Part shown: positions 26,654 to 33,351 of the stretch, piece after piece
Layout: the number at the start of each line of letters is the position of its first letter
How positions within the stretch are numbered: position 1 is the first letter of the stretch
From: a virus
Length of the DNA stretch: 37,628 nucleotides
Direction: 5' to 3' (one strand)
Virus record (IMG/VR): IMGVR_UViG_3300009104_000052
Location: 1-37,628 of that record
Program-made: the position numbers and the translations under genes
Notes under the pieces: model-generated
What the model saw: only the letters and a program-made list of their open reading frames with translations
What the model was told of the DNA's origin: nothing
The model's database searches: none

Positions 26654-26856
26654 TATCTACCCTCCTGTATTACTACATCTTTGTAGTTTAAAGCCTGATA
26701 TTGTTTTAACAGTTCTTTTGCTATTGAATAGGTGACAAAGTAATCTGTTATTTCTGTGCCACCTACCCATACTGTATATTTTTTAAGTTCTTTATTAATG
26801 TTTTTGGGTTTATTTGTATTTTTCAAATTATATAAATTTCCTTTTTTAGTTTTCAA
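26653..26856 (-). CDS. Hypothetical 67-residue protein (TTG start)
   Basis: A basic N-terminus (KNTNKPKNINKELKK) is followed by a compact fold, YTVWVGGTEITDYFVTYSIAKELL...YKDVVIQE, a pattern I have seen in small phage proteins. The TTG at 26856 is preceded by AAAGGAAATAGAAA. Overlaps its neighbours by 11 and 1 bp. Function unknown. Confidence 0.6.
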   Translation of the reverse strand: MKTKKGNLYNLKNTNKPKNINKELKKYTVWVGGTEITDYFVTYSIAKELLKQYQALNYKDVVIQEGR

Positions 26857-27130
26857 TTTCTATTTCCTTTATGCTATTTATTAATTGTTCTTGTAAATGT
26901 ATTGTTGCTAACATTTCACTGTTTATATTTTTGATTGAATATCCTAAATTACCTGCAATCTCTGTTGATTCTCTTAATGACCAATCGTGTTCGCTTAGAT
27001 ATTCCATTGCTTTATGGTAATAGATTATTTCTTGTTCTATACAATATTGGTATGCATCTTCATAGTCATCAAAAGTTTCTTCGGAAGAATAATCATCAGA
27101 AGGAGCAGTAATTGTCCATTTAGTTTTCAT
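26846..27130 (-). CDS. Hypothetical 94-residue acidic protein
   Basis: MKTKWTITAPSDDYSSEETFDDYEDAYQYC has a short beta hairpin, then helices; rich in Glu, Tyr and Ser. One gene of the overlapping small-gene chain. No motif recognised. Confidence 0.65.
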   Translation of the reverse strand: MKTKWTITAPSDDYSSEETFDDYEDAYQYCIEQEIIYYHKAMEYLSEHDWSLRESTEIAGNLGYSIKNINSEMLATIHLQEQLINSIKEIEIEN

Positions 27131-27131
27131 A

Positions 27132-27488
27132 TTATCCTCTTGGTTCTGCTACTATTTCTTCATCCCAACAAGCGATATATTCTGCTTGTACTTCTGCTCT
27201 GTCATCAGTTTGTAATTCTGCATCAAAGTCAGGGTCTACATTTTCTAATGCATCTTGTCCACCACCACCGTAATAACTACTTTCTGCTAGTTCTTCTGCT
27301 TCTTTTTTACTATATGCAAAAGTATCTATAAAAGTAGTTGTTGCAGTTACACGTGTATGATAATGTTTTAAGCCTTTAGGTGCTAATATATTTCCGTCTT
27401 TATCTCTTTCAATTGGTACTTCATCTTGTTTATCTGCTAGTATTATTTTTTCATCCCAATCTATACCACCTTGATTAAAGTCTGTCAT
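27132..27488 (-). CDS. Hypothetical 118-residue acidic protein
   Basis: Start at 27488 is set by AAGGGGA eight bases upstream and by a 4-bp ATGA overlap with the gene before; longer in-frame starts are less likely. The centre (HYHTRVTATTTFIDTFAYSKKEAEELAESSYYGGGG) looks like a beta pair plus helix. Function unknown. Confidence 0.65.
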   Translation of the reverse strand: MTDFNQGGIDWDEKIILADKQDEVPIERDKDGNILAPKGLKHYHTRVTATTTFIDTFAYSKKEAEELAESSYYGGGGQDALENVDPDFDAELQTDDRAEVQAEYIACWDEEIVAEPRG

Positions 27489-27718
27489 GTCCATTCCCCT
27501 TGAGGAATTATTGACATATCTCTGTGTGTTGTAAAGAAAGCACCACAACCATTACCCTCATCATCTGCACTAGCCATTATTTCGTGACCATCAGTGAATT
27601 CTATAATTGGTGCTTGTTTCCAATCCCATTTTTTTGCATCTTCTTTTGTCATATATTTTATTCTTTTAATAGTTTTACCTTTGAATATCTTTGTTGCATC
27701 TTTTTCCCAATTTTTCAT
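27485..27718 (-). CDS. Hypothetical 77-residue protein
   Basis: MKNWEKDATKIFKGKTIKRIKYMTKEDAK, then IIEFTDGHEIMASADDEGN. The second part resembles a small beta domain found in phage proteins, but I cannot name it. Ribosome site AGAGGAATTAATAAAATG; overlaps both neighbours by 4 bp. Confidence 0.65.
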   Translation of the reverse strand: MKNWEKDATKIFKGKTIKRIKYMTKEDAKKWDWKQAPIIEFTDGHEIMASADDEGNGCGAFFTTHRDMSIIPQGEWT

Positions 27719-27975
27719 TTTATTAATTCCTCTGATTTTGTTAAATGTGAAATATCGTGAACCTCATTCCAACCACCCTGTATATGTTCCATTCTTACGT
27801 GATCCATTGATAATATATGTGCTACATCTTCTCTGCCAAGTGAATGCAGTTCAAGTTTATAGCATTCTAAATTACTTGCAGTATTATCTAAGGCTTGTTC
27901 TTTTGTAGGGTAGTATTTACTGAATAATAAATCTTCGATTGTTTTATATTTATTTGTTACTTCATATATTATCAT
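27715..27975 (-). CDS. Hypothetical 86-residue protein
   Basis: The start at 27975 (MIIYEVTNKYKTIEDLL) is chosen over a longer frame because it gives a 4-bp ATGA overlap with the upstream gene and has AAAGGAACATG before it. Mixed alpha/beta, three His in the second half. Function unknown. Confidence 0.65.
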   Translation of the reverse strand: MIIYEVTNKYKTIEDLLFSKYYPTKEQALDNTASNLECYKLELHSLGREDVAHILSMDHVRMEHIQGGWNEVHDISHLTKSEELIK

Positions 27976-28214
27976 GTTCCTTTTTCCTTTAATGTGTCCC
28001 AAAATCTTACTAATTCTACATCTACTTCGTAAATGATATCGCATTTTGCACAATACCAATCTTCCCATTCCATTGTTGAACCACCATCCCAATCTAGTTC
28101 TTCACCACATTTAGGACATTCACTTTCAACATTATTTTTTCTTTGTTGTTCCCATTCTTTTTGATGTTTTAATCTTTTTTCTAATAATTTCCATTCAGTA
28201 TCTTCTGTACTCAT
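27972..28214 (-). CDS. Small zinc-ribbon protein
   Basis: 80 residues: a basic helix (LEKRLKHQKEWEQQRKNN) followed by CPKCGEELDWDGG...WYCAKCDIIYEVDVEL, a four-Cys zinc ribbon. The ATG at 28214 is preceded by AAGGGAGG. Such proteins often bind nucleic acid or other proteins; target unknown. Confidence 0.7.
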   Translation of the reverse strand: MSTEDTEWKLLEKRLKHQKEWEQQRKNNVESECPKCGEELDWDGGSTMEWEDWYCAKCDIIYEVDVELVRFWDTLKEKGT

Positions 28215-28498
28215 GGATATGCCTCCCTTTGCCATTCAGAATAGAAATGATAACCTTTAGCATAACTATGATAAAGATTGAATAATCCATATTTTTCTTT
28301 TAGATATTTTTCAGCGTCTTCATCATTTATAAAAGTTTTTCCATCTTCTTCACAATATATTCCAATAAATGCCCAACCCTCTTTATACATACTTGGAAAC
28401 AGTTCTTTAAAAGTTTTTCCACTTGCGTCATCAATCCAGAGTTCTTCACTTGGATGTGTTTTCATTCCTGTCGGATATATTACATTTGTAAATTCCAT
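28211..28498 (-). CDS. Hypothetical 95-residue protein
   Basis: The start at 28498 (MEFTNVIYPTGMK) is preferred: the longer frame runs into the upstream gene and lacks a site, while AAGGAAATTAAAT lies just before this ATG. Rich in aromatic residues (YHSYAKGYHFYSEW). No motif recognised. Confidence 0.65.
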   Translation of the reverse strand: MEFTNVIYPTGMKTHPSEELWIDDASGKTFKELFPSMYKEGWAFIGIYCEEDGKTFINDEDAEKYLKEKYGLFNLYHSYAKGYHFYSEWQREAYP

Positions 28499-28500
28499 AT

Positions 28501-28776
28501 TTAATTTCCTTGTCCTTCTAAGTAAGACCATTCTAAATCTTCTTTGGTTAATGTATATGTACCCCAATAATTTTCTCTTTCAATATTGTCTATCATATCT
28601 TTACATTCTTCTCTTAAGTTTTCGGATAGTATTAATGTCATTTCGTTGACACTATCCCCTATTAATTTTTCTCTTGTTAAATTGTCTAGGTTTTGAGTTT
28701 CTGGAACGTTGTCAATGTGTTCTTGAACAACGTCCCATATAACTACACCTAATGCTATTTCAAGTTTGCTTTGCAT
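28501..28776 (-). CDS. Hypothetical 91-residue protein
   Basis: MQSKLEIALGVVIWDVVQEHIDNVPETQN... mainly helical and acidic, ending GQGN. Ribosome site AAGGAACTTCTAAATG. Function unknown. Confidence 0.65.
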   Translation of the reverse strand: MQSKLEIALGVVIWDVVQEHIDNVPETQNLDNLTREKLIGDSVNEMTLILSENLREECKDMIDNIERENYWGTYTLTKEDLEWSYLEGQGN

Positions 28777-28848
28777 TTAGAAGTTCCTTATTTGTATAAC
28801 AATTATTATTATCATTGTTATTATAAATATTTGGAAAAATAACAGCAC
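28777..28848 (-). CDS. Possible 23-residue membrane peptide (GTG start)
   Basis: GTG at 28848 with AAGAGTAAGG upstream gives an almost wholly hydrophobic peptide (LLFFQIFIITMIIIIVIQIR) whose TAA abuts the next ATG. Exact fit between neighbours and hydrophobicity support it; size and start codon make it uncertain. Confidence 0.35.
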   Translation of the reverse strand: MLLFFQIFIITMIIIIVIQIRNF

Positions 28849-28857
28849 ACCTTACTC

Positions 28858-29340
28858 TTAACATTCTGCTTGGAAGGTTAGGTAATCTTCATCTGGATTA
28901 TCTTTAAAGAATTTTTGCATTTTTCTACCCATATCTAATCTTGCTAACCATTCCCATACGTGTTTGAATTCACCATCTAAAGAGTCTGTGAATGATTTTT
29001 CACCATTTCCTATTTGATGTTCGTCTTTTAACCATTGTGCGAATGATTTATATTTATATCTATTTTCTGGATTATCTTCATTGTCTTTATAGTGTTTATT
29101 AATCATTTTTTGCCAATCATCGTGTAATACCCACCATCTTTTGGTTTTTCCATTGTGTCTAAATGTTAATTCCTTTTTACATTTATTAATTCCATCTATT
29201 TCTTTAAAATCATCTCTTTCTACACAATAATCTATCCAGTTACTTTCTTGTTCTTGTGCACCGAAGAATTCACCATCATCACTACATTGTATTCCAAACC
29301 AAAATTTTCCGTCTATGTCACCCTCGTAATATCTTCCCAT
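28858..29340 (-). CDS. Hypothetical 160-residue protein (MGRYYEGDI type)
   Basis: The N-terminus MGRYYEGDIDGKFWFGIQCSDD is a pattern I have met in hypothetical proteins of aquatic phages. Rich in Trp, Asp and Lys (KTKRWWVLHDDWQKM). No catalytic motif or membrane segment. Overlaps the upstream gene by 1 bp. Function unknown. Confidence 0.7.
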   Translation of the reverse strand: MGRYYEGDIDGKFWFGIQCSDDGEFFGAQEQESNWIDYCVERDDFKEIDGINKCKKELTFRHNGKTKRWWVLHDDWQKMINKHYKDNEDNPENRYKYKSFAQWLKDEHQIGNGEKSFTDSLDGEFKHVWEWLARLDMGRKMQKFFKDNPDEDYLTFQAEC

Positions 29341-29594
29341 TATTGCACCTTTCCTAGTTTAACTGCTAAATTTAATGTATCAAAAATCTTTTTATATTTC
29401 TTACTTTTAGTGTATTTATCATCTGTTTCTTCTGTTTTAATTTCAACTTTTAATACACTTGTTTTATGTTCTTCTTTTTCATCATTTTCCTGTGGTAGTT
29501 TTATGTCTATCCAATCCATTTTAATTGCGTCATAGTTTAGATGTAGTAAATCCCATAGGTCAAATTCATCTTTACTTTTAATATATAAAATCAT
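29340..29594 (-). CDS. Hypothetical 84-residue charged protein
   Basis: MILYIKSKDEFDLWDLLHLNY, then a Glu/Lys-rich middle and a helical C-terminus (KKIFDTLNLAVKLGKVQ). Ribosome site GGAGACATAATATG; 4-bp overlap upstream. Function unknown. Confidence 0.65.
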   Translation of the reverse strand: MILYIKSKDEFDLWDLLHLNYDAIKMDWIDIKLPQENDEKEEHKTSVLKVEIKTEETDDKYTKSKKYKKIFDTLNLAVKLGKVQ

Positions 29595-29995
29595 ATTATG
29601 TCTCCAGATTTTGTAGTTTTTAATTTAATTTTATGTTTATCAACATATTCCTTATATTCTTTAGTCATTTTGACTTGTCTTGCTGTTTCACAATGAAAGT
29701 CACGTCCATCTAAATCTTGCATAAATGCAGTATCTTCTATTTGTCTTTCCATTTCTTCTATTGCCTCTTCAGCACTGTTAGCCTCTATATATTGAACTAA
29801 TGGATACAATTCTATTTCACATTGATATTCATATTTTTTCATATCTTTTATTGCTTCATCTTCTTCTTTCATTTCTGTTATTGCATTTGTTAGAGATGTT
29901 GCAAGTTCTACTGTTGATTTACCCTTATTACATTCTTTTAGTAAATCCTTTAAATATGTATTTATTCTTTGTATATTCTCTTGATTTAATTTCAT
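29591..29995 (-). CDS. Hypothetical 134-residue protein
   Basis: The start at 29995 (MKLNQENIQRINTYL) has AAGGAATAAAA before it. The helical first half (LKDLLKECNKGKSTVELATS) is followed by a beta-alpha unit (YEYQCEIELYPLVQYIEANSAEEAIEEMERQI) like the small repeat seen in many phage proteins. Function unknown. A TAATAAGGGT motif lies inside this gene (29921-29931). Confidence 0.65.
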   Translation of the reverse strand: MKLNQENIQRINTYLKDLLKECNKGKSTVELATSLTNAITEMKEEDEAIKDMKKYEYQCEIELYPLVQYIEANSAEEAIEEMERQIEDTAFMQDLDGRDFHCETARQVKMTKEYKEYVDKHKIKLKTTKSGDII

Positions 29996-29997
29996 TT

Positions 29998-30147
29998 TTA
30001 TTCCTTTGGTAACCAACCTGCACAACCGTTAGATTCTGCAGGTTCACAATTTATTTGGTTCATCTTTCCTTGTTGTGCATCTATTGGAAATTGTGTACAA
30101 GAAACAAGGAATAATGATGTTAATATTATTTTATATACTTTCTTCAA
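29998..30147 (-). CDS. Small lipoprotein (TTG start)
   Basis: 49 residues from a TTG at 30147 inside the end of the upstream gene: MKKVYKIILTSLFLVSC is a textbook lipoprotein signal (basic n-region, hydrophobic core, lipobox LVSC with Cys17). The mature part, about 33 residues, has two further Cys and ends GWLPKE. It would be anchored in the envelope facing the periplasm. Early-operon position suits a superinfection-exclusion lipoprotein more than a spanin; either is inference. No strong ribosome site, so coupling to the upstream gene is likely. Confidence 0.7.
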   Translation of the reverse strand: MKKVYKIILTSLFLVSCTQFPIDAQQGKMNQINCEPAESNGCAGWLPKE

Positions 30148-30415
30148 GAACATTAACAGGAACATTCCAACCTCCTTCTGGAGTGTCGATCACAACTCTT
30201 TTAATATTCTTCTTTCTAATTGTTCCACTTATTATTTTTCCTTTATTATTAAATGAAACTTTGTCACCTACACTGAGTTCTTTCATTTTGTGTTGACTTA
30301 GTGTTTCTTTTCTAGTTTTTATTAATTCTACTAGTTCTCTGATTTCAGTCATACTAGCATTTCTTATATATTTATGTACTGTTACAATGTTTGAATCTTC
30401 TGAGTTAAAATCCAT
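30131..30415 (-). CDS. SH3/KOW-like small protein
   Basis: 94 residues: an N-terminal helical part (SMTEIRELVELIKTRKETLS) and a C-terminal beta barrel-like unit (LSVGDKVSFNNKGKIISGTI...VVIDTPEGGWNVP) of the type found in small nucleic-acid- or ribosome-binding domains. Ribosome site AGAGAGGTAAAAATG. Target unknown. Confidence 0.65.
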   Translation of the reverse strand: MDFNSEDSNIVTVHKYIRNASMTEIRELVELIKTRKETLSQHKMKELSVGDKVSFNNKGKIISGTIRKKNIKRVVIDTPEGGWNVPVNVLEESI

Positions 30416-30425
30416 TTTTACCTCT

Positions 30426-30734
30426 CTAGTCTATTAATTTAAAATATGCCTCTACATTGTTTTCTATAAACCAATCTTTGCCTTTATAGAAATCTTTGTA
30501 TAAGCCCTTTGCAACTTCTGTTTGTCCAGCGTTTCCTGCTGCTAGATGTGCATGGTATGAACCCATTAGGCAATCATATATTGCTACCTCTACAGGATTT
30601 AGTTTTACTTCTACTTCTGTGTATGGGTTTTTTACTGTTTCATCTTCTTTGCCTATCATCATTCCGGGGAATGGAATTTTGTCTTTATCATATCCATATT
30701 TCTTGTATATAGTTTCTTTATCCTTATTAGTCAT
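30426..30734 (-). CDS. Hypothetical 102-residue protein
   Basis: MTNKDKETIYKKYGYDKDKIPFPG..., with a helical middle (NPVEVAIYDCLMGSYHAHLAAG) and FYKGKDWFIENNVEAYFKL at the end. It looks like a compact helical protein. No motif I can name. Confidence 0.65.
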   Translation of the reverse strand: MTNKDKETIYKKYGYDKDKIPFPGMMIGKEDETVKNPYTEVEVKLNPVEVAIYDCLMGSYHAHLAAGNAGQTEVAKGLYKDFYKGKDWFIENNVEAYFKLID

Positions 30735-30828
30735 TTCTAATTTCCTTATTTATTACATAGTAGAATAAAATAATAACACTACCCATTGAGAGTAGTGCTA
30801 TTATCTGTATGATGTCTGTTACCACCAT
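30727..30828 (-). CDS. One-helix membrane peptide, 33 residues
   Basis: ATG at 30828 overlaps the upstream gene's end by 10 bp and the stop overlaps the next gene by 8 bp. The sequence is a single membrane helix (IIQIIALLSMGSVIILFYYV) plus a short charged tail. No ribosome site, so translational coupling would be needed. Confidence 0.45.
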   Translation of the reverse strand: MVVTDIIQIIALLSMGSVIILFYYVINKEIRND

Positions 30829-31205
30829 GAGTTATATATGACAGTGTATCCATCGTCTATGGCTTTTAATCCTTTTTCAACGAATTCTAAATCATATCTT
30901 GTTGCTTCATCTATTTCTTCTTCGTGCCAATCGTAACTATCATGACCAAAGAAGAACCCTGATGTTTCTGGTAGGGTTCTAGATAATATATCTGCCTTTA
31001 ATTGTTCTAAATCTTCTTTAGTTAATGTTAATGGTACACAATTAAATGCATCAGGGTCACCCTCACCGTCATATGGACAGCCTTTGTCTACCCATAGTTC
31101 GGTGAACCATCCGTGCAGTCTGTTATGTTTCCTCCAGTCTGCTATTTGTTCACCCTCTTGTTCATCTGTATCTTTTAATTTCATTGCCCACATATCTAGT
31201 CCCAT
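30819..31205 (-). CDS. Conserved phage protein of the MGLDMW type
   Basis: 128 residues. The start MGLDMWAMKL and the WRKHNRLHGWFTELW segment are hallmarks of a widespread but uncharacterised phage family; TSGFFFGHDSYDWH and a C-terminal Trp pair follow. No enzymatic motif is known to me. Ribosome site GTGAGGTAATATAAATG. Confidence 0.75.
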   Translation of the reverse strand: MGLDMWAMKLKDTDEQEGEQIADWRKHNRLHGWFTELWVDKGCPYDGEGDPDAFNCVPLTLTKEDLEQLKADILSRTLPETSGFFFGHDSYDWHEEEIDEATRYDLEFVEKGLKAIDDGYTVIYNSWW

Positions 31206-31430
31206 TTATATTACCTCACTTAGTTTATTATATTCTTCAAGAAACCTTTTAGACATTACATAATCTTTTTGTTTCTCATTCATAGAGTCAAACCAAGTTA
31301 GGTCTTGGTTGTTTGCTCTCATTTCTGTTATTGCATCTTTACTTGACATATTAAAGTGTGAAATAAAATAGCAAAACATATCTGCTCCAGTTAAAGCAAC
31401 AGTGTTTTTACCTGATGGTATTATCGCCAT
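31206..31430 (-). CDS. Hypothetical 74-residue protein
   Basis: MAIIPSGKNTVALTGADMFCYFISHFNM... followed by helices (KDAITEMRANNQDLTWF). Ribosome site GAAGGAGATCAACATG. Its start overlaps the end of the upstream membrane peptide. Function unknown. Confidence 0.65.
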   Translation of the reverse strand: MAIIPSGKNTVALTGADMFCYFISHFNMSSKDAITEMRANNQDLTWFDSMNEKQKDYVMSKRFLEEYNKLSEVI

Positions 31431-31567
31431 GTTGATCTCCTTCTATTTCTAAAGAAATAGTATTTGCTCATTACCATTATCATTATTCCGAAGAATAAAA
31501 TGGATAAGGTAACGTGTGTTGCAATAAATACAATTAGTAACTGATTTATAGTTAAAGATTCTATCAT
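31421..31567 (-). CDS. One-helix membrane peptide, 48 residues
   Basis: MIESLTINQ, then a long hydrophobic segment (LLIVFIATHVTLSILFFGIM), then a strongly basic tail (KYYFFRNRRRSTWR). Good ribosome site (AAGGAGTAATAAAATG). Overlaps the next gene by 10 bp. Function unknown; one of several such peptides in this operon. Confidence 0.7.
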   Translation of the reverse strand: MIESLTINQLLIVFIATHVTLSILFFGIMIMVMSKYYFFRNRRRSTWR

Positions 31568-31578
31568 TTTATTACTCC

Positions 31579-31896
31579 TTACGAACTATGTCGCATTGTA
31601 GCGTCACCGTATGTTTCTGGTTCTTCTATTGGTTCACTAGTTGGCTGATTTTCAAGCCAGTTTTTGTACCTTTCTTGCTCACTATTTATATCATCAACAA
31701 CAATTTTTAGATGATTTCTGCAACAGAAATCCCAAAATTGTCTTTTGTATGATAATCTACTGAGTTTATATAGCATTTCAGCAGAGCCTAAATCGTACTT
31801 TTTATCTATAACTTTATTAAATCTTGCTATAGTTTCAGGGTGTTGCCATGCTAGGTTAAAGTCAGTTCTTTTTATATCTCTGATATTTACTATCAT
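31579..31896 (-). CDS. Hypothetical 105-residue protein, first gene of small-gene operon
   Basis: MIVNIRDIKRTDFNLAWQHPETIARFNKVIDKKY... helical, basic in the first two thirds, ending in a polar tail. Ribosome site TAGGAGTTAGAAATG. Preceded by a long folded leader containing pseudoknot motif copy b. Function unknown. Confidence 0.65.
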   Translation of the reverse strand: MIVNIRDIKRTDFNLAWQHPETIARFNKVIDKKYDLGSAEMLYKLSRLSYKRQFWDFCCRNHLKIVVDDINSEQERYKNWLENQPTSEPIEEPETYGDATMRHSS

Positions 31897-32249
31897 TTCT
31901 AACTCCTATTTAGTTATTATAAATTGAGCAGTTTAACAACTCTATATATAAGACGACCATTTCCTTCTAGAGATAAACTCCTAGAGGCATTTGCACATTC
32001 TTGAATATATATTATTATTTCCGATACTAATTGTATCTCGAATAAATACTCAGGTTGTTGAAAGACTAACTGTTTGGATATGTTTGGCTATTCGTTTTTA
32101 TGTGATATCCGGTAACATTTAACAAGCGGTTTTATTCTTGGCTTTAATCACATATATACAGTATGCCTCTTCAGTCCTCTTCAGACGCTTTCAAATCTTG
32201 ATACATTATAAGTTGCACGCACTCGGAGTTATTTTTTACCGACTTCATC
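31897..32249 (-). promoter_or_regulatory. Folded leader of the small-gene operon
   Basis: 353 bases without a credible gene. Contains pseudoknot copy b (31925-32059) and, within its insert, hairpins gatac-taatt-gtatc (32024-32038) and a CTAG-based hairpin near 31970. A TGTGAT/ATCACA pair (about 32100 and 32146) lies upstream. No clear host-type promoter seen. Confidence 0.45.
31925..32059 (-). promoter_or_regulatory. Pseudoknot leader motif, copy b (large insert)
   Basis: Leftward RNA: AACAAC-CUGAGUAU, then about 105 nt with its own hairpins, then GUUGUU-AAACUGCUCA. Stem 1 is AACAAC/GUUGUU (6 bp); UGAGUA can pair with UGCUCA. The 3' strand lies 29 nt before the ATG at 31896. Confidence 0.6.
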
Positions 32250-32459
32250 TTATTTTATGTCATCAAATTTCTTTAGTTTCTTATGTATTTGTATTTGTCC
32301 TTCAATGATTAATGTTTGTCTTTCGTTTGCGTATGGTATTAATCTTATTATCTTGTCTAGTTCATCATTGGACATTCCAAGTTTTCTCTTGATTTGTTCA
32401 GCATTATATTTGTGTAATTCTTCAATAGGTTCAAGGTATTCTTGATAATCTGGTTTCAT
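32250..32459 (-). CDS. Hypothetical 69-residue helical protein
   Basis: MKPDYQEYLEPIEELHKYNAEQIKRKLGMSNDELDKIIRLI... an HTH-like pair (AEQIKRKLGMSNDELDKII) followed by a basic tail (HKKLKKFDDIK); a small DNA-binding regulator is possible. Strong ribosome site (GAGGAGGAAATAAAATG). It is the only gene in a 1.4-kb folded non-coding stretch, with pseudoknot copy e in its leader. Confidence 0.65.
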   Translation of the reverse strand: MKPDYQEYLEPIEELHKYNAEQIKRKLGMSNDELDKIIRLIPYANERQTLIIEGQIQIHKKLKKFDDIK

Positions 32460-32479
32460 TTTATTTCCTCCTCATTAAA

Positions 32480-32534
32480 TTAGGTGCAGTTTTTTCGGTT
32501 GATTCATAGTAGATTGTTAAACCTTACCTAACCG
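32480..32534 (-). promoter_or_regulatory. Pseudoknot leader motif, diverged copy e
   Basis: Leftward RNA: CGGUUAGGUAAGG ... AACCG-AAAAAACUGCACCUAA. CGG(UU)/(AA)CCG forms stem 1, and UUAGGU pairs with ACCUAA. Compared with other copies both sides of stem 2 have changed together while AAACUGC is kept. ACCUUA/UAAGGU is a competing hairpin. It ends about 12 nt before the ribosome site of the 69-residue gene. Confidence 0.45.
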
Positions 32535-32786
32535 ATAAGGTATCTATGCCGTATTCTTCCAAGTGTTTCCTTTTGTTCTCAGACTGCAAACTGTGCTTTC
32601 ACTTCTCATTACTATTTCTTTACATCACATAACTACGACTATTTAGAAAATCGTTAGCATTACTCCACTTGATTTCACGCTATTGATACATTTAAATAGC
32701 ATTCTTATTATGCATTGGTTAGTATCTCGTAAAGCAATATAGTAACCGTTATATTGTTGTTTCCAGTTTATATATCTACTGGAGTC

Positions 32787-32827
32787 ATACTCAGGACAGT
32801 CATATTAAATGAGCAGTTTATTCTGTC
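32787..32827 (-). promoter_or_regulatory. Pseudoknot motif, copy c (circularly permuted)
   Basis: Leftward RNA: GACAG-AAUAAACUGCUCA-UUUAAUAUGA-CUGUC-CUGAGUAU. The same two conserved strands occur as in copies a, b and d, but the order is rotated; stem 1 is GACAG/CUGUC and each stem-1 strand keeps its usual conserved neighbour. Confidence 0.6.
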
Positions 32828-33114
32828 GCCCACAAGTGTAAATAGCAACAGTCGCAAGGCTTACTAGTATTATTAATTCCACCTTGCTCGTCAAACTATA
32901 CCCGTATACGACATCTAGTATAGTTCTGACTTTGGTGAGAGAAGACTACGCTTTATTTAGTATACTTAGGTTTCAAACCCGGTCAATCGTTTCTCTATAT
33001 CTTAAACTATGTACATTCACGCTGTTTAAGAGAGCATTGTGGATTAATATATTGTATACATATATTAATCGCTATTAGTTATATACTATACCGTGTGGTA
33101 GTTTTAGTCGGAAC

Positions 33115-33166
33115 TTCTCTCATAATTAATGAGCACTTTAACGTGATACTCAGCACGTAGAGAGAA
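33115..33166 (-). promoter_or_regulatory. Pseudoknot motif, copy d, inside an outer stem
   Basis: Leftward RNA: ACGUG-CUGAGUAU-CACGU-UAAAGUGCUCA, with a CUCAU/AUGAG alternative hairpin. The whole is closed by UUCUCUC/GAGAGAA (7 bp). Stem 1 ACGUG/CACGU differs from the other copies but stays paired. Confidence 0.6.
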
Positions 33167-33228
33167 AGATAAGCCATAATTCCATAGGAGAGAATTAATC
33201 TAACATCTTTCTAATGTAGTATTATCGT

Positions 33229-33256
33229 ATACTCGGACGCCTGTAGGAGCAACAGG
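33229..33256 (-). promoter_or_regulatory. Pseudoknot motif, diverged permuted copy f
   Basis: Leftward RNA: CCUGU-UGCUCCU-ACAGG-CGUC-CGAGUAU. Stem CCUGU/ACAGG encloses UGCUC, which can pair with GAGUA, the same order as copy c. The AAAC preceding UGCUC is lost, so this copy is tentative. Confidence 0.4.
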
Positions 33257-33309
33257 ATTGAAATAGGATCACCCTTATTACCTACTCCTGTTTATGGGGT
33301 TAAAACAAT

Positions 33310-33345
33310 AAAAAGAATACCATTTAAGATTATTGTATTCTTTTT
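33310..33345 (-). terminator. Terminator after the SLOG gene
   Basis: 11-bp perfect stem aaaaagaatac/gtattcttttt with a 14-nt loop; flanking AAAACAAT/ATTGTTTT extend it. U-runs exist in both directions. It follows the SLOG stop codon by about six bases. Confidence 0.8.
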
Positions 33346-33351
33346 AGAATT

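Larger units (their letters stand above)
32460..33309 (-). ncRNA. 850-nt highly folded non-coding region
   Basis: No supported gene. Perfect or near-perfect stems are packed throughout. Examples: gattaatata/tatattaatc (33042-33070), aactatac/gtatagtt (about 32896-32927), cttaaac/gtttaag (33001-33030), caatata/tatattg (32733-32754), ccagt/actgg (32763-32782), gctatt/aatagc (32681-32702). Pseudoknot copies c, d, f and e lie here too. A TAATAAGGGT motif sits at its upstream end and a terminator (33310) separates it from the SLOG gene. It may be one long structured RNA or a chain of leader elements; strand inferred from the pseudoknots. Confidence 0.5.

Noticed and set aside
29921-29931. TAATAAGGGT as a definite promoter
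   Set aside because: Single copy inside a coding sequence; kept only as supporting occurrence of the motif.
32884-33078. 64-residue rightward open frame in the folded region
   Set aside because: Against the direction of all nearby genes, no ribosome site, overlaps multiple stems.
21826-33256. Known small ribozymes (hammerhead, pistol, twister) or preQ1/SAM-II-type riboswitches
   Set aside because: Topology is similar to H-type riboswitches and pistol, but the conserved bases do not match those I know for these classes.
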